This document shows, one piece after another, positions 23,023 to 34,000 of a stretch of 64,000 bases of DNA. Where the stretch lies: positions 647,676-711,675 of the forward strand of contig MU130553.1 of the NCBI GenBank assembly GCA_015039465.1, written 5' to 3'. How positions within the stretch are numbered: position 1 is the first letter of the stretch; each line of letters begins with the position of its first letter. A model generated the notes under the pieces. It worked only from the letters and a program-made list of their open reading frames with translations, was not told where the DNA came from and made no database searches. The position numbers and the translations under genes were made by a program. The DNA comes from Phlegmacium glaucopus. Taxonomy: Eukaryota > Basidiomycota > Agaricomycetes > Agaricales > Cortinariaceae.

Positions 23023-24369
23023 ATGCTCTGGTTCCCGTCTTTCTCTGTTGCTCTGCTATGGGTGGTGTTCAACTTGAACGGCGTCCTTGCTTATTACAGC
23101 CCTTCCACGGACCCTTCCACGTATCCTTGCAAGAATCTTCTCCAGAGACGTGAATGGTACGTTAATCACCCTCCCATTTAGTCTCGACGTTAATTCATTC
23201 TGCCACGTATAGGCGAACGCTAGACGCCACCGAGAAAAACGATTATATCAACGCGGTGAAATGTTTACAGTCGCGTCCGGCCTTCGAACCACATAGCATG
23301 TCAGGCGTACAAACGCGCTTCGATGATTTTCAGGCGTCGCATATTCAACTGGCTGACAGGGTACATCTCACTGTGAGTACATACATATTTCATGGTGTCA
23401 ATCGTAACGCGACGTTCTGAAATCGTACTACTCATAGGGACAATTCCTACCCTGGCACAGATATTTTTTACGCATCTACGAAAATGCGCTTCGAACTGAG
23501 TGTGGGTACAAAGGGGCCACTCCGTAAGTCCCCTTTGTATTGCAAGTGCTGATGATATGAATTGTTAAATCTACGATTTCAGATATTGGGATTGGACACA
23601 GGATGCGGAGGAATCGAAATCGTGTGCTATCTCTTATTGCTATCGGCGAAACCTTGTTATGAACTAAACAATTCTTTTTCTCAAGATTGCTTGATTCACC
23701 CGTCTTTGATCCTATTACTGGTTTTGGTGGAACTGGAGTTCCTGGCACCTACATCCTACCCGAAGACCCCGACGGTACCTCCAAGTTTTTCGATCGCGCG
23801 TCTTTCGTTGGATGCGTTCAGGATGGCCCGTTTGCCTCCCAGGTCGTTCGGCTAGGCCCTGGTAAATTAATTACTGATCATTGCCTTGTCCGAGGGGTGG
23901 ATGACGCATATAAAACGTTCTTGACTTCCCGCTCAGTGGCGTTAACCATGAAATTTCCATCCTTTTTCGATTTCCACGTCGATCTAGAGGGACAACCACT
24001 TACACCAACGCACAGGATCCATGATGGGGGACATGTTGCTACCGGCGGGGAGATGAGTAACTTTTATTCAAGCCCTGGCGGTCAGCGGTTTTTTTTTCTT
24101 TCTTTGCCTTTTCCAAAAAAAAACTAAGTTGTCAAAATTTAGATCCCATTTTTTATCTCCATCACGCCAATCTAGATCGCATATGGTGGAATTGGCAACA
24201 GATGCTTCCCTCTCGCCTTTATGAGATATCAGGGCGCTCAACACCAGATCCGCCCTACCAAAACGTCACTCTGGAATTTGAACTGGAGATGGGTAATCTC
24301 GCCCCCAATGTTACTATTCGCAACGTCATGGATATCCATAGTGATTCAAATTGCTACACTTATGTCTAG
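23023..24369 (+). CDS. Secreted short tyrosinase (copper-3 polyphenol oxidase), copy 1
   Basis: Oxidises phenols to quinones using a dinuclear copper centre. Six exons: 23023-23156, 23213-23372, 23438-23523, 23583-about 23620, about 23684-24080, 24143-24369. Exon 1 encodes a signal peptide (MLWFPSFSVALLWVVF, cleavage after GVLA) and then CKNLLQRREW. CuA histidines are in SHIQLADRVH and FLPWHRY across the exon 2/3 boundary. CuB histidines are in HRIHDGGH and FYLHHANLDRIW (exon 6). YWDWTQDA is in exon 4. The protein is about 345 residues, much shorter than classic mushroom tyrosinases, lacks the C-terminal lid domain, and ends CYTYV. Introns 1-3 and 5 have clear GT..AG; the intron before exon 5 is least certain. 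A run of T in intron 5 looks natural. Paralogues are at 51556 and 53259. Confidence 0.88.
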
Positions 24370-24720
24370 AAATTAGTGTAATTTATTTTCAAAAGAAAAC
24401 CGTAGGTAATACCAGTAACCAAATAATACAATTCAACTCATCAAGCGACTCTTCTTATGAGTAGAAACCGTCAGCAGTCCACCTCGACTCTGACTCAAGA
24501 GAAATCGGGACTCTTCTTCGACAAATACCCCCCGCCTCATCAATATCTCTGGCCCGCTCTTCAATTGTAACTTGAACTTTTCAATGGGTTGTCGCCAGCT
24601 TTTCGTTACAGAAATGATCGCAGAATTAAAATCTTGATGCCGAAGTCTCTAACCATTTCATTACTTATGGTTGACGCAGCAGCAGGGAGGCCAGTTCTGG
24701 ATTAGTTTGATACCTCAGGT
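24370..24720. other. Intergenic, between tyrosinase 1 and the transposon tower
   Basis: Nothing recognised apart from the 3' flank of tyrosinase 1. Confidence 0.4.
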
Positions 24721-24803
24721 ACAAACAAACCAGACTCATAACAAAAGAACCATATAAAGTATCAGAAACGCACATCCAGACAACTAGTACTTGACACAAT
24801 ATA
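24721..24803 (+). repeat. Left half of a dispersed repeat interrupted by the DIRS-like element
   Basis: Bases 24758-24803 match the reverse complement of about 44806-44855 (GTATCAGAAAC..CACATCCAGACAACTAGTACT). The other half resumes at 30431-30530 and matches the reverse complement of about 44712-44805. The interruption falls exactly at the TATA shared by both sides. Confidence 0.8.
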
Positions 24804-24827
24804 CTGTACCATTTCGATCAATTCGGC
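24804..24827 (+). repeat. Left inverted terminal repeat of the DIRS-like element
   Basis: These 24 bases are an exact reverse complement of 30407-30430. G-rich GGGGGACAGGGGACA follows directly. Confidence 0.9.
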
Positions 24828-25211
24828 CGGGGGGGACAGGGGACACAATGGACGGAATTTTATTTCCGGCAACCGGCCGGGGGACCGGGGACAATTATTG
24901 AAAAGTCAGCCAGGGGTCAAATTCGGCCAGGGTTATATGCGGCCAGGGTCATATTTGGCCATTTTTAACCCTAGCCACTTCAATATTCTCGTCTTAGCGA
25001 AGAATAAGCGTAGACAAGAATTAAGTCTTTGAGCGAACAGGGTGTCACAGCGTTACACGCTTCTTCTCCTAAGACACCCATCACTCACTCTTAGTATCTG
25101 GCTCAGTACTTCGCTCTCGCTTACTTTCGCTCTTTACAAAACAATCCTTTGGAGACGATAAAATAATATCGCTAACTTACCTCTAATTCCTTAAATCCCC
25201 ATTTAATTATT

Positions 25212-26916
25212 ATGGATGACAGGCTAATACACGACCCTCATTTAGAAGTGATGCCAGACCACGCAGGGCCGCACTATAACATCCTACGGGATGTTTTAAC
25301 CCAGAATGGGATGACTATCGAACAAGCGGTACAAGCCCTCAACAACTCCTGGACCCAGAATCACAACGCTCGAATCCAAGTCTGGGATCAGCAAGTCATC
25401 GACGACGCAGCAGCAGAGGAGGCGCAGAGGCTGCAGCAGCTGGCCGGTGAGCCTCAGGTAGGCCAGGAGCCCCCAGAACGAGAAGAAGAGAGGATCGAAG
25501 CCGAGAAGAAAAAACCGAAAATGAAAGATTTCAATGACACGACTAGCGTGAGCAACTACATTGCTCCAAGACCAGCTCAATACGCACTCCGTCGAATTGA
25601 AGACTTCGAATACGTAGAGCTTTGGTACCTCACGCCGGAAGGATGCACAGATGCGACTCAGCACCAATACACGCAGAACGACGACACCTTCGGTTTGACC
25701 AAGGTTGACGACATGGTCACGTTGAAATCTGTTTCTTCGCTCAAAGCCTCGAAGAACGTCGTTCCCGACTCTGAGTTAAGTTTTCGCCAGATGTCAATGG
25801 CGAAGAACGCTTTCTTTCCACTAATGGCTAAATACCAGTGGTCCGAAAAGGCCATCAACGCCTTTGCGCAGTTGTTCACTCAGCTGGAGTTGCACCCCTT
25901 CCGCCAGCGAGAGTTCGGCGAATGGGCGCTCATAATCTATCAAGCACGGGTTCGTCGGGAATGGCATGACCAGCTCAAGCTAGGATCAGCCTTTAACATC
26001 GGCATATTGAACGAAGACCTGCTTCAAAGCATCTACAAGGAGTTACTCGATAAGGCCCAGCTCCTTTCGCTGAATGAGGTCAGTTTTCCCCTTCCCCCCT
26101 TTTTTCCTTAGCGATAGCTGACTGTATTTTGTCAATTGTCTCCCTACTACCAACAATTTTCCCCTTGGATTCTTCCCTTTTCGCATACCCTCATATCCCA
26201 TGACGAACACCTGATGCTCGCATCACGCACCATGCACCAATGCACCATGCACCATGCACCTCGCACCATGCACCACGCGCCTCACGCTGCTCCTCATTTG
26301 ATGCTGACACGTGTCGCACCTCGACAAATTCCTCGAACTTGCAAATGTTCAGCTGCGAGTTGCCCATAACAACCTGTCTATGCAGGAGGGCCGGCAGGAG
26401 CAAACACGCACCCCTAGGCGGCGCAATTATCGAGATAGAGACCAGCACCTTGCTAGGACGGCCAGTGGCAGTGGCCGTCCCCACAATCCATCACGATCAC
26501 GATCCCCTACTCGACGGACGCCGAACGCGCAAGCTCGTCATCGGCCCTCCCCTCCTCCCTACAACCGTTACCCCTACGCTCCAGTGTCTCCATCCAAGCA
26601 GTCGACCTTTCCATCCAGCGCAGCCCCTCAAGGCCAGCCAGTCTGCGCTCTGTGCTTGGCCACAGACCCTCACGACACCAGAAAATGCCGCTCGGAGACT
26701 CTTTGGGACGGATCCAAAGCCAGATGCCGGAAAAGTGACGAAGGTAGACTCATCACCCCGGCAGGTACAGTCTTATGCAGCGACTGGAACAACCGTCGGG
26801 GATGCACATCTAGCTCACATGAACAGCGTCACGAGTGCTCCGGATGCGGTCTCAAGGATCACGGAGCTCAGAAGTGCCCTCGAGCACAGAAGAGGCCAAG
26901 CGCTCACTCCTTATAA
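25212..26916 (+). CDS. DIRS-like element: Gag-like protein with zinc knuckles
   Basis: It begins at ATG 25212 (MDDRLIHDPHLEVMPDHAGP). The first exon probably ends at 26078, directly before GTCAGT. A likely acceptor, TTCAG at 26348-26352, restores frame with LRVAHNNL. The 274-base stretch between carries stops in that frame and a CACCATG-rich simple repeat (about 26220-26285), so intron removal or a frame change is required. Residues about 75-105 are Glu/Lys-rich. The second part carries CX2CX5HX4C (CALCLATDPHDTRKC) and CX2CX4HX4C (CSGCGLKDHGAQKC) knuckles for nucleic-acid binding. It would package element RNA. The second exon overlaps the RT frame. Confidence 0.7.
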
Positions 26917-28729
26917 AGCTGATGCTTGGGAGGCGTTACTTCGTCAATGTAATCTACTTACTAAATACCCTAGACTCCCTTGCGCCTTGCGTAAAGGTTT
27001 CGATGCTGGAATCCCACCCATTTACTTTACCTACGCACCCGCTAATAGTCCTACTTTACTTCAACACCCCGAGGCTTACCAAGAGGTGGTTGCTAATGAA
27101 TTCAATCGTGCTCGATACATCGGCCCCTGCACACGCCAGGAAGTTGAGCTTCTTATCGGCCCCTTCCAGTCTTCACCTCTCTCATGGGTCCCCAAGCCTG
27201 GTAGACCTGGCAAATACCGTGCAGTACATAATTTTTTGTATCCTCATACACCTACACCCACTACTGCCTCTATTAATCATTATATCGATGCCGACATGTA
27301 CCCATGCACATGGGGTACGTTTGCTACTATTTGTTTCACCATCCACAACCTTCCCCCTGGATCTCAAGCAGCGATCCGAGACGTGGCTGAGGCATATCGC
27401 ACCATTCCTATCATCCCCGATCAATGGCCAGGCCTGGTTGTTAGGCTGTGTGGTGACAACATCTTTGCCATCAACATTTGCAATGACTTCGGCCTCGCGT
27501 CAGCTGGAGGTATTTACGGTGAACTCGGAGATGCTACTCTTGATATTTTTCGGGCACACGGGATTGGGCCCCTTTCAAGGTGGGTAGATGATCACATTTT
27601 CTTTCGCATCTTGCGAGAGTATCGGGCAGCTTACAATGCCAGACGGCGGTCTTGGCATGAGACTATCACACGGAATGGGGGGCGTTGCCAATCTGGCAGC
27701 TGCATTTGGTACCAGGGCGAAAATTTGCCCAACGACCTTCCGGCCGAGTTCGATGAGGACGCATCCTGCCCCATTATGGATCTTGCCGGTCGCTCTGATC
27801 GTTCGCATCAGGACTCCCTTTTCACATATTGTGATGCAGACATTGATCACATTTCTGGGCAGCTCGGCATCCCATGGGAGCCATCAAAGGCTATACCCTT
27901 TTCGTCAATTGTACCTTACCTTGGTTTCGAATGGAACCTGTCAGATCGCACGGTTGCGATCACAGATAGCAAGAAGGCTAAATATAGGACAGCAATCGAA
28001 GATTGGTTGTCACGTGCTACACACACAATGGAAGAAGCCCAGAAGCTCTATGGTAAGCTTCTTCACGCCAGCCTAGTTCTCCCGGCCGGTCGGGCTTACC
28101 TCACCGGATTGGAAGCGCTTTTGGGCTCGTTCAATGACAACCCTTTCATACCCCATCACGCCCCTCGTCACACCCCAGCCGATCTTTCCTGGTGGCTTCA
28201 TGAATTTAACTCACCCATATCTCGCCCCATCCCAGGCCCAGCCCCAGTCACAGACAGATACGCCTTCTCTGACGCCAGTTCAGGTGTTGGCATCGGCATT
28301 GTTGTCGGCAACCGATGGAGGGCTTGGCGTCTCATCCCAGGATGGAAGACGGACGGTAGGGATATTGGATGGGCAGAGGCAGTTGGTTTCGAGTTTCTTG
28401 CTCGCACTCTCTGCGAATCAAGTCAACCCGGCCAACACTTTCGGGTCTTTGGTGACAATAAAGGAGTCGTTGAAGGCTGGTGGAAAGGAAGGAGCAGGAA
28501 TTGGGAAACGAACAAAGTATTCCGTCGCATCCACGACCTCGCAGCTACTTACCAATGCCTTTTTATCACGCGCTATGTCCCCAGCAGAGAGAATCCAGCC
28601 GACCCTCCCTCAAGAGGACGCTACCCACCTTTTGCTTATCTCCTCCCAGCAATCCGCATTCCGGACCCTCTCAGGCAATTTGTTGCCGACCTCGACTACG
28701 AGTCCCACCCCCCTGGGGATAGTTACTAG
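26240..28729 (+). CDS. DIRS-like element: reverse transcriptase and RNase H
   Basis: An open frame of 829 codons; the true start is uncertain because the first 200 codons overlap the Gag knuckle region in another phase. RT motifs in order: SPLSWVPKPGRPGKYRAVHN, motif A-like AIRDVAEAYRTIPI (catalytic Asp), and WVDDHIFF as the active-site box in place of YxDD, coded at about 27580-27600. A thumb-like region and RNase H follow: FSDASSGVGIGIV, then WAEAVGFEFLARTL, FGDNKGVVEGWW and RENPADPPSRG. This RT/RNase H type is that of DIRS/Ngaro elements. The last 200 codons overlap the recombinase frame. No methyltransferase domain like that of DIRS1 is seen. Confidence 0.85.
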   Translation: MHHAPCTSHHAPRASRCSSFDADTCRTSTNSSNLQMFSCELPITTCLCRRAGRSKHAPLGGAIIEIETSTLLGRPVAVAVPTIHHDHDPLLDGRRTRKLVIGPPLLPTTVTPTLQCLHPSSRPFHPAQPLKASQSALCAWPQTLTTPENAARRLFGTDPKPDAGKVTKVDSSPRQVQSYAATGTTVGDAHLAHMNSVTSAPDAVSRITELRSALEHRRGQALTPYKADAWEALLRQCNLLTKYPRLPCALRKGFDAGIPPIYFTYAPANSPTLLQHPEAYQEVVANEFNRARYIGPCTRQEVELLIGPFQSSPLSWVPKPGRPGKYRAVHNFLYPHTPTPTTASINHYIDADMYPCTWGTFATICFTIHNLPPGSQAAIRDVAEAYRTIPIIPDQWPGLVVRLCGDNIFAINICNDFGLASAGGIYGELGDATLDIFRAHGIGPLSRWVDDHIFFRILREYRAAYNARRRSWHETITRNGGRCQSGSCIWYQGENLPNDLPAEFDEDASCPIMDLAGRSDRSHQDSLFTYCDADIDHISGQLGIPWEPSKAIPFSSIVPYLGFEWNLSDRTVAITDSKKAKYRTAIEDWLSRATHTMEEAQKLYGKLLHASLVLPAGRAYLTGLEALLGSFNDNPFIPHHAPRHTPADLSWWLHEFNSPISRPIPGPAPVTDRYAFSDASSGVGIGIVVGNRWRAWRLIPGWKTDGRDIGWAEAVGFEFLARTLCESSQPGQHFRVFGDNKGVVEGWWKGRSRNWETNKVFRRIHDLAATYQCLFITRYVPSRENPADPPSRGRYPPFAYLLPAIRIPDPLRQFVADLDYESHPPGDSY

Positions 28730-30005
28730 CTTGCAAGACCTTCCCTCCTTTCCCATTTCAGTTTCATCTTTAGCCACCAACCGGGTTCGACACGACATGC
28801 GTACTACTGATCTACCGGTATCGGCTGTTGTACCCCACAGGCAGCGCCCACCCAGGCCATCCGCATACAGTCCTCACCTCTCGCCTCAACCATCCCCTTT
28901 GCGCCCCCATTGCCTGGCTAAAGATCGACTTCGACTATGGAGACCTGCCGCTTCAGTGCAAAGTCGTCACTCCTCGACTCACGAGGATGACATTGACCAC
29001 GTTTTCAACGTTATGTCAAATGCGTGGGCCGATTCAACTAGAGAATCTTACAGCGCTGGGATCCTCGTTTACCACGTGTACTGCGACAAGAAAGCCATCC
29101 CAGAGGAATCGCGTGCCCCTACAACTCAGACCATCATCACATCCTTTATTGCGAGTTTGGCCGGCTCATACTCGGGATCCACCATCGCCAACTACGTCCA
29201 TGGCATCCGGGCCTGGCATATCTTACACGGGCTGGAGTGGAAACTTAACTCCCTAGAAATGGACGCGTTGCTGAAAGGAGCGGACCGGCTCACCCCTCCG
29301 TCGTCCAAAAGGAAGAAGAGGCAACCATATACCCCTGAGTTCATATCCGGTCTTCGTCGACACTTGAACTTGGACGACCCGTTCGACGCCGCCGTCTTCG
29401 CGTGCCTCACCACTTGCTTCTATGCAGCTGCCCGGGTTGGGGAGTTCGTAGTCCCGCGTCTGGATGCCTTTTCCCCCTCTCGCCATATCACTATGGCCAA
29501 TCTCCGCATGGAGCATAACGCAGATGGCATGGAGGTCACTGTCCTCCATCTCCCCCACACCAAAGCGGCCCCTTTAGAAGGTGAGGATGTGTACTGGAGC
29601 TCACACCCTGGACCTACCAACCCTTACGATGTCCTGTATAATCACTGGCGGGTAAACGGCTCATCAGAGGGAGCTCATCTCTTTGCGTATCGATACAAGG
29701 ACCACCTTCGCCCCCTCACCAAACCAGTGTTCATCAGGCGTCTGGCCTCAGCCGCTCGTCAGGCTGGCTTAGAGCCCCTTCAGGGCCATGGCATACATAT
29801 TGGCGCCACCCTCTTCTATCTGCTGCAGGGCATACCTATAGAAGCCATGAAGGTCATGGGGCGATGGAGCAGTGACGCTTTCTTGCGCTACCTCAGGAAG
29901 CACGCTCAGATCCTCACTCCATTTATCCAAGCCAACCCGGAGACCCACGAATCCTTCTCGCAGTTCATAATTCCGTCCCAGTCCTTTTTGCAAGGGCGAC
30001 GATGA
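28134..30005 (+). CDS. DIRS-like element: tyrosine recombinase, likely impaired
   Basis: The open frame spans 28134-30005; the real start is probably near 28700-28800, after the RNase H overlap. The N-terminal SAM-like part reads NAWADSTRESYSAGILVYH. The catalytic part holds AARVGEF (Arg I). The HxxR box reads HGIH: its Arg position is His (codon CAT at 29796-29798), one transition from CGT. GRWSSDAFLRYLRKHAQ follows with the expected Tyr nucleophile. The family integrates circular DNA by strand exchange. Loss of the second catalytic Arg should abolish activity, so this copy is probably immobile although every frame is open. Confidence 0.82.
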   Translation: MTTLSYPITPLVTPQPIFPGGFMNLTHPYLAPSQAQPQSQTDTPSLTPVQVLASALLSATDGGLGVSSQDGRRTVGILDGQRQLVSSFLLALSANQVNPANTFGSLVTIKESLKAGGKEGAGIGKRTKYSVASTTSQLLTNAFLSRAMSPAERIQPTLPQEDATHLLLISSQQSAFRTLSGNLLPTSTTSPTPLGIVTSLQDLPSFPISVSSLATNRVRHDMRTTDLPVSAVVPHRQRPPRPSAYSPHLSPQPSPLRPHCLAKDRLRLWRPAASVQSRHSSTHEDDIDHVFNVMSNAWADSTRESYSAGILVYHVYCDKKAIPEESRAPTTQTIITSFIASLAGSYSGSTIANYVHGIRAWHILHGLEWKLNSLEMDALLKGADRLTPPSSKRKKRQPYTPEFISGLRRHLNLDDPFDAAVFACLTTCFYAAARVGEFVVPRLDAFSPSRHITMANLRMEHNADGMEVTVLHLPHTKAAPLEGEDVYWSSHPGPTNPYDVLYNHWRVNGSSEGAHLFAYRYKDHLRPLTKPVFIRRLASAARQAGLEPLQGHGIHIGATLFYLLQGIPIEAMKVMGRWSSDAFLRYLRKHAQILTPFIQANPETHESFSQFIIPSQSFLQGRR

Positions 30006-30406
30006 TGCTCTCCCAGCCAGCACTAGTGAACACATACCTCGCCGCCCAGTGGGGTTGTGGCTTATCAGGTAAGCAGGGCAGCCCACTCCTAAGGCTATGG
30101 GGTAACGAGACTCACTCGTCGCGTTGTTAGGCTCCTATCATATGGGTTTCGCAGCTCGTCTCTTCCCAATTTAGGTTGGATTGCTACTCGGGTCGGGAAG
30201 CGCTTCGCGCTTTCACCCAACTCGCTTACAATTGCTTTATCCTGTCCACAGTAGCTACTTCACAGTCAGAATTTACATCTTACACCAGCATCAACCACAG
30301 TTGATCTGGACTCATCCGCTTATACAACGAGTGATTGCACAAAGATGGGAGACAGGGGACAAGCGACCGATTTTGGCCACGTCCACAAGACTGGGGACAG
30401 GGGACA

Positions 30407-30430
30407 GCCGAATTGATCGAAATGGTACAG
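30407..30430 (-). repeat. Right inverted terminal repeat of the DIRS-like element
   Basis: Exact reverse complement of 24804-24827. Confidence 0.9.
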
Positions 30431-30530
30431 TATACGCACTGTGTGCAGTGCATAGATGTGGTGGGAAATTATATAGATCAACCTAACGCTCTCAATGCCC
30501 TGCACATGGACCCCAAGCTATCAGTTTAGC
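30431..30530 (+). repeat. Right half of the dispersed repeat interrupted by the DIRS-like element
   Basis: It matches the reverse complement of 44712-44805 (GATGTGGTGGGAAATTAT, then ATCAACCTAAC, then CCCTGCACATG). Confidence 0.8.
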
Positions 30531-30575
30531 TCAAACCGGCTTTGAAGACTTTGAATGAGTTAGCCAAAGCAACTG

Positions 30576-30880
30576 TTAATGATCAGCTGTGCAAAGTGAT
30601 GTATCAGGGGCTTGGATGAAAGGGAGCTGGTCAGCAGTCCCATCTTGAGATAAGGGGAGGCAGGTGCTTGTGAATAGAGCTGGAACCTTGCCGTCCAGGA
30701 ATACTTCCTTTGTAAGTTCAAGGAGGTGATGTCGACGTTCTTCAGCGATGGGATCAACTGTGGGAGGGCCTGGGACAAACTTGGAAGTTGTTGTGGATTG
30801 TGGACCAGCAGACGGCGGCTCTGGAGGGACTAGGGGGAACATCAGACAGGTTAAAGGTGAACAGACAAGTAGCTAAGGGA
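30576..30880 (-). pseudogene. Gypsy-type gag/protease-region relic, interrupted by the copia element
   Basis: On the minus strand it reads DPIAEERRHHLLELTKEVF followed by PLSQDGTADQLPFI, parallel to DPIAGERRHHLLELTRQTF and LSQDGAADRLPFI in the relic at 45368-46376. It continues beyond the copia insertion at 35794-35996. It lacks the protease motif seen in the other copy. Confidence 0.65.
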
Positions 30881-30885
30881 CAACT

Positions 30886-31057
30886 TGATAGCAGCAGCAG
30901 ATTTTGGAATGAGGAGAAATCAACTGAGACATAAAGTGGCTACGATACACAGAAATACACGAGTAGAAACAGAAAGAAATATACAACGGCAGTTAATGCC
31001 GTGGCAGTACAAGTACATACAGAAGCGAGCGTAATACAAACGGTTTGATTTCCAACA
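30886..31057 (-). repeat. Copia 3' LTR
   Basis: 172 bases with TG..CA ends, nearly identical to 35615-35788. It differs by a 2-base length difference near 30933 and a C/T difference in GAGCGTAAT. Confidence 0.92.
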
Positions 31058-31064
31058 CTCCCCC

Positions 31065-34000
31065 TCAAACCAAAACTAATCCCAAATCATGAGTTAAATA
31101 TTTGTGTTTGATGAGAGGAATTGGTTTGGTGAGAATATCTGCGATCATATTCTCAGTTGGACAGTAAAGTAAAATGATAGTTCCGTTTTGAATGGCAAAT
31201 TTGATAAAATGATAACGAATATCGATATGTTTTGTACGTGCATGGAATTGTCCTTCGGAATTAGCCAATGTGATTGCCGATTGATTATCCAAATGGAGGA
31301 TAATAGGATGGGAAAGGGGTCTGAAAACCTCGTCGATCAAATGCCGGAACCAAATTAATTCTTTGGCAGCGTGAGTAGCGCCGACATATTCGGCTTCCAT
31401 TGTTGACAGTGTCACGAGTTCTTGTTTCTTCGATGACCAGGATACAGCCCCACCATCAACAAGGACGGCGAAGCCTGAAACTGCGCGTCTATGATCTTGT
31501 GTAGCTCCATCGGCATCTGAATATCCTTCAAAACCGTCTTTAATACCGCCTCCGTACGTCAACTTCAATTCTTTTGTTGTCTTCAAATATCTCACAACAC
31601 GTTTAGCCGCCTCCCAATGAACTCGTCCAGGATTTTCGAGAAATTGCGCTAATTGTCCAACGACAAACGCGATATCCGGTCGTGAACCAACTGCCAACCA
31701 GTTTAGAGCACCAACAATTTCACGGTAAGGTATGTTCTTCATCTCTTGTTTACCTTCAGTTGAAGTTGGACAATCGTCCTTTAATAGACGTGTATTGGAA
31801 TCGATGGGAATCGATAATGGTTTGGCGTCCTCTAGGTTGAAACGACGAATTATGGAGTTGATGTAAGCTTCTTGGGATATGGATAATGTTCGCTTGGTGC
31901 GATCTCGAGTAATGGCGAGGCCTAAGAGCCACGAAACAGGTCCCAGGTGCGTGATATCAAATATTTCTCCAATTTGTCGTTCGTACTTTCTGATTAAATC
32001 CATGGAACTGCCAGTCATAGTAGAATCATCAACGTGAATGAACAAAATCACCACGTCGTTCCCAACATGGACGAAGAAAACTGCTGGATCGGCCATGGAT
32101 TTTTGAAATCCAATAGTGGCGAGAGATCGACACAATGTATCGTACCACTTTTTTCCGGCTTGTTTTAACCCATATAACGATTTGCGAAGCTTCACCACAT
32201 AACGAGAACGATCATTAACTTCATGGTGAGGTGGTTGCTCCATATAAATCGTTTCGCCATCGCTAAGAATCCCATTGAGGTAAGCCGAATGGAAATCGAA
32301 CATATAGATTTCCCAATCATTTCGAGCGGCGATGGCGAGGATAAGTCGAATAGATGCGAGTCTTGCGACAGGGGCAAAAGTTTCAAAGTAGTCTACCCCC
32401 TGGACTTGGGTAAACCCTCTTGCTACTAAACGTGCTTTCCATTTGACAATTCTTCCCTCAGCATCCTTTTTTAAACGAAAAACCCACTTGGAATCAACAA
32501 CATTTACACCGCTCGGTCTTTCAACTATATCCCAAGTGTTGGCCGACTTTAAATTTTGGAGTTCCACGTCTATTGCTTTCCTCCATTCCGGCCAGTCTGA
32601 CCTCAGGCGCGCTTCCTCATACGAAGGCTCAACTTCATCGATCTCCGCAATAGCCACAGCTGCAGTAGTTATTTCATCATCATCAGTCGTTTTGGTGATA
32701 AACCCTTGTTGAACACCCTTCGGTAACTGACCACGCTCTCTAGGCAAATTACTAAGAACTCCTTCGCCAGTACGAAGACGTTTAATGGCAGCAGACTCTT
32801 GTCGAATCCGTTTCGGACGACCTTCTATATCCGGCTGCTTTTCGAAATTGCCTCCGAGAGGATCGACGACATCAATGGACTCGATCGGTTCCTGTATCAA
32901 TTTCTGCTCTGACGACTTGCTCGGTTGTTCAACTGCTAACTTCTCCCGCTCCCCCTCAGTTGAACCAACTTGAGGTAAGTAGACTTTCACATCGGTGGCG
33001 TCAAATTTTACCGAGCGTTCAATAGAGACGGTTCGTGTATCAGGAAAATAGATTCGGTGACCACTACTGTCTTCATCAAAACCAACCCATCGTCCAACAA
33101 CCGCTCGTCCATCAAGTTTACTTCCACTTGTATTATGAACCCATACCTGAGTGCCGAATTCCGGAAGACCACGTAAATTTGGTTTAGTCCCATGAAAGGC
33201 TTCATATGGCGTTTTACCATCGAGGGCCTTAGTTGCTGTACGATTTTTGAGGTAAACTGCATGATTAATTGCTTCACCCCACAGGAACTTCGGTAATCCA
33301 CTGGCATGTAGCATCGCTCGCACCCTTTCCAACAAGGTACGGTTCACTCTTTCGGCAATACCATTGTGTTCCGGTGTATCATGAACGGTAAGATTTCATA
33401 TAGTCCCCGCTTCGGCCAAATGCTCGCTAAACGCATTACTCAGGTACTCTCCACCTCGATCGGTATGAAATTTCTTGATTCGAATTCCTTTCTGTCGAAA
33501 AAGATAGGCTTCATAGCGTTTGTAGGCGTTAAACGTCTCGCTTTTAAGTCTTTGGAGGTAAAGTTTCAAATATCTGGAGTTGTCGTCAACATAGGTGGAA
33601 TAGTATTCTTTGTATTCTTTTCCACCAATGGTCTGGACAGGAGACAGTCCCCAAACGTCGGAATGAATCTCGTCCCCAATTTTTCCCGCTCTTGGAACTT
33701 CGCGTTCCTTTCTAACCGCTTTCCTATGAGCTTTCCCATATTCGCAGGAACTACAAGTGCTCGGCATCTTGCTGGACTCATCCAATTTGAATCCTTCGAC
33801 TAATCCTTTGTCGACAAGTGCTTTGGCAGCTTCGGGAGCGATATGGCCCATCAACCGATGCAATCTCTCAATAGACACCACCTCAGGAACCACCACTGCT
33901 GCGATATCGATATCTTTTTCGTGTTCGACGCAGTAAAGTCCGTTCTTCTTCTGAATTTGCGCTAATACCTTCCTCCCTTTTGTTACAGAAAAGATTCGCA

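Larger units (their letters stand above)
24804..30430 (+). mobile_element. DIRS-like tyrosine-recombinase retrotransposon, full length
   Basis: A 5,627-base element bounded by 24-base perfect inverted repeats, CTGTACCATTTCGATCAATT plus CGGC (24804-24827 and the reverse complement at 30407-30430). TATA lies outside each end (24800-24803, 30431-30434). Order of content: gag-like ORF with zinc knuckles, reverse transcriptase plus RNase H, tyrosine recombinase. Frames overlap as in DIRS1. There are no LTRs and no integrase. GACAGGGGACA motifs occur just inside both ends in the same orientation (near 24834, 30351, 30396). An uninterrupted paralogue of the target at 44712-44855 confirms the boundaries. 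Inverted rather than split direct termini favour DIRS over Ngaro type. Confidence 0.88.

Noticed and set aside
26240..26484. Separate small genes around CACCATG repeats
   Set aside because: Simple repeat within the presumed Gag intron of the DIRS-like element.
33396..33398. Programmed gag/pol readthrough at the copia TGA
   Set aside because: The stop lies within the integrase core between catalytic residues, not between gag and pol.
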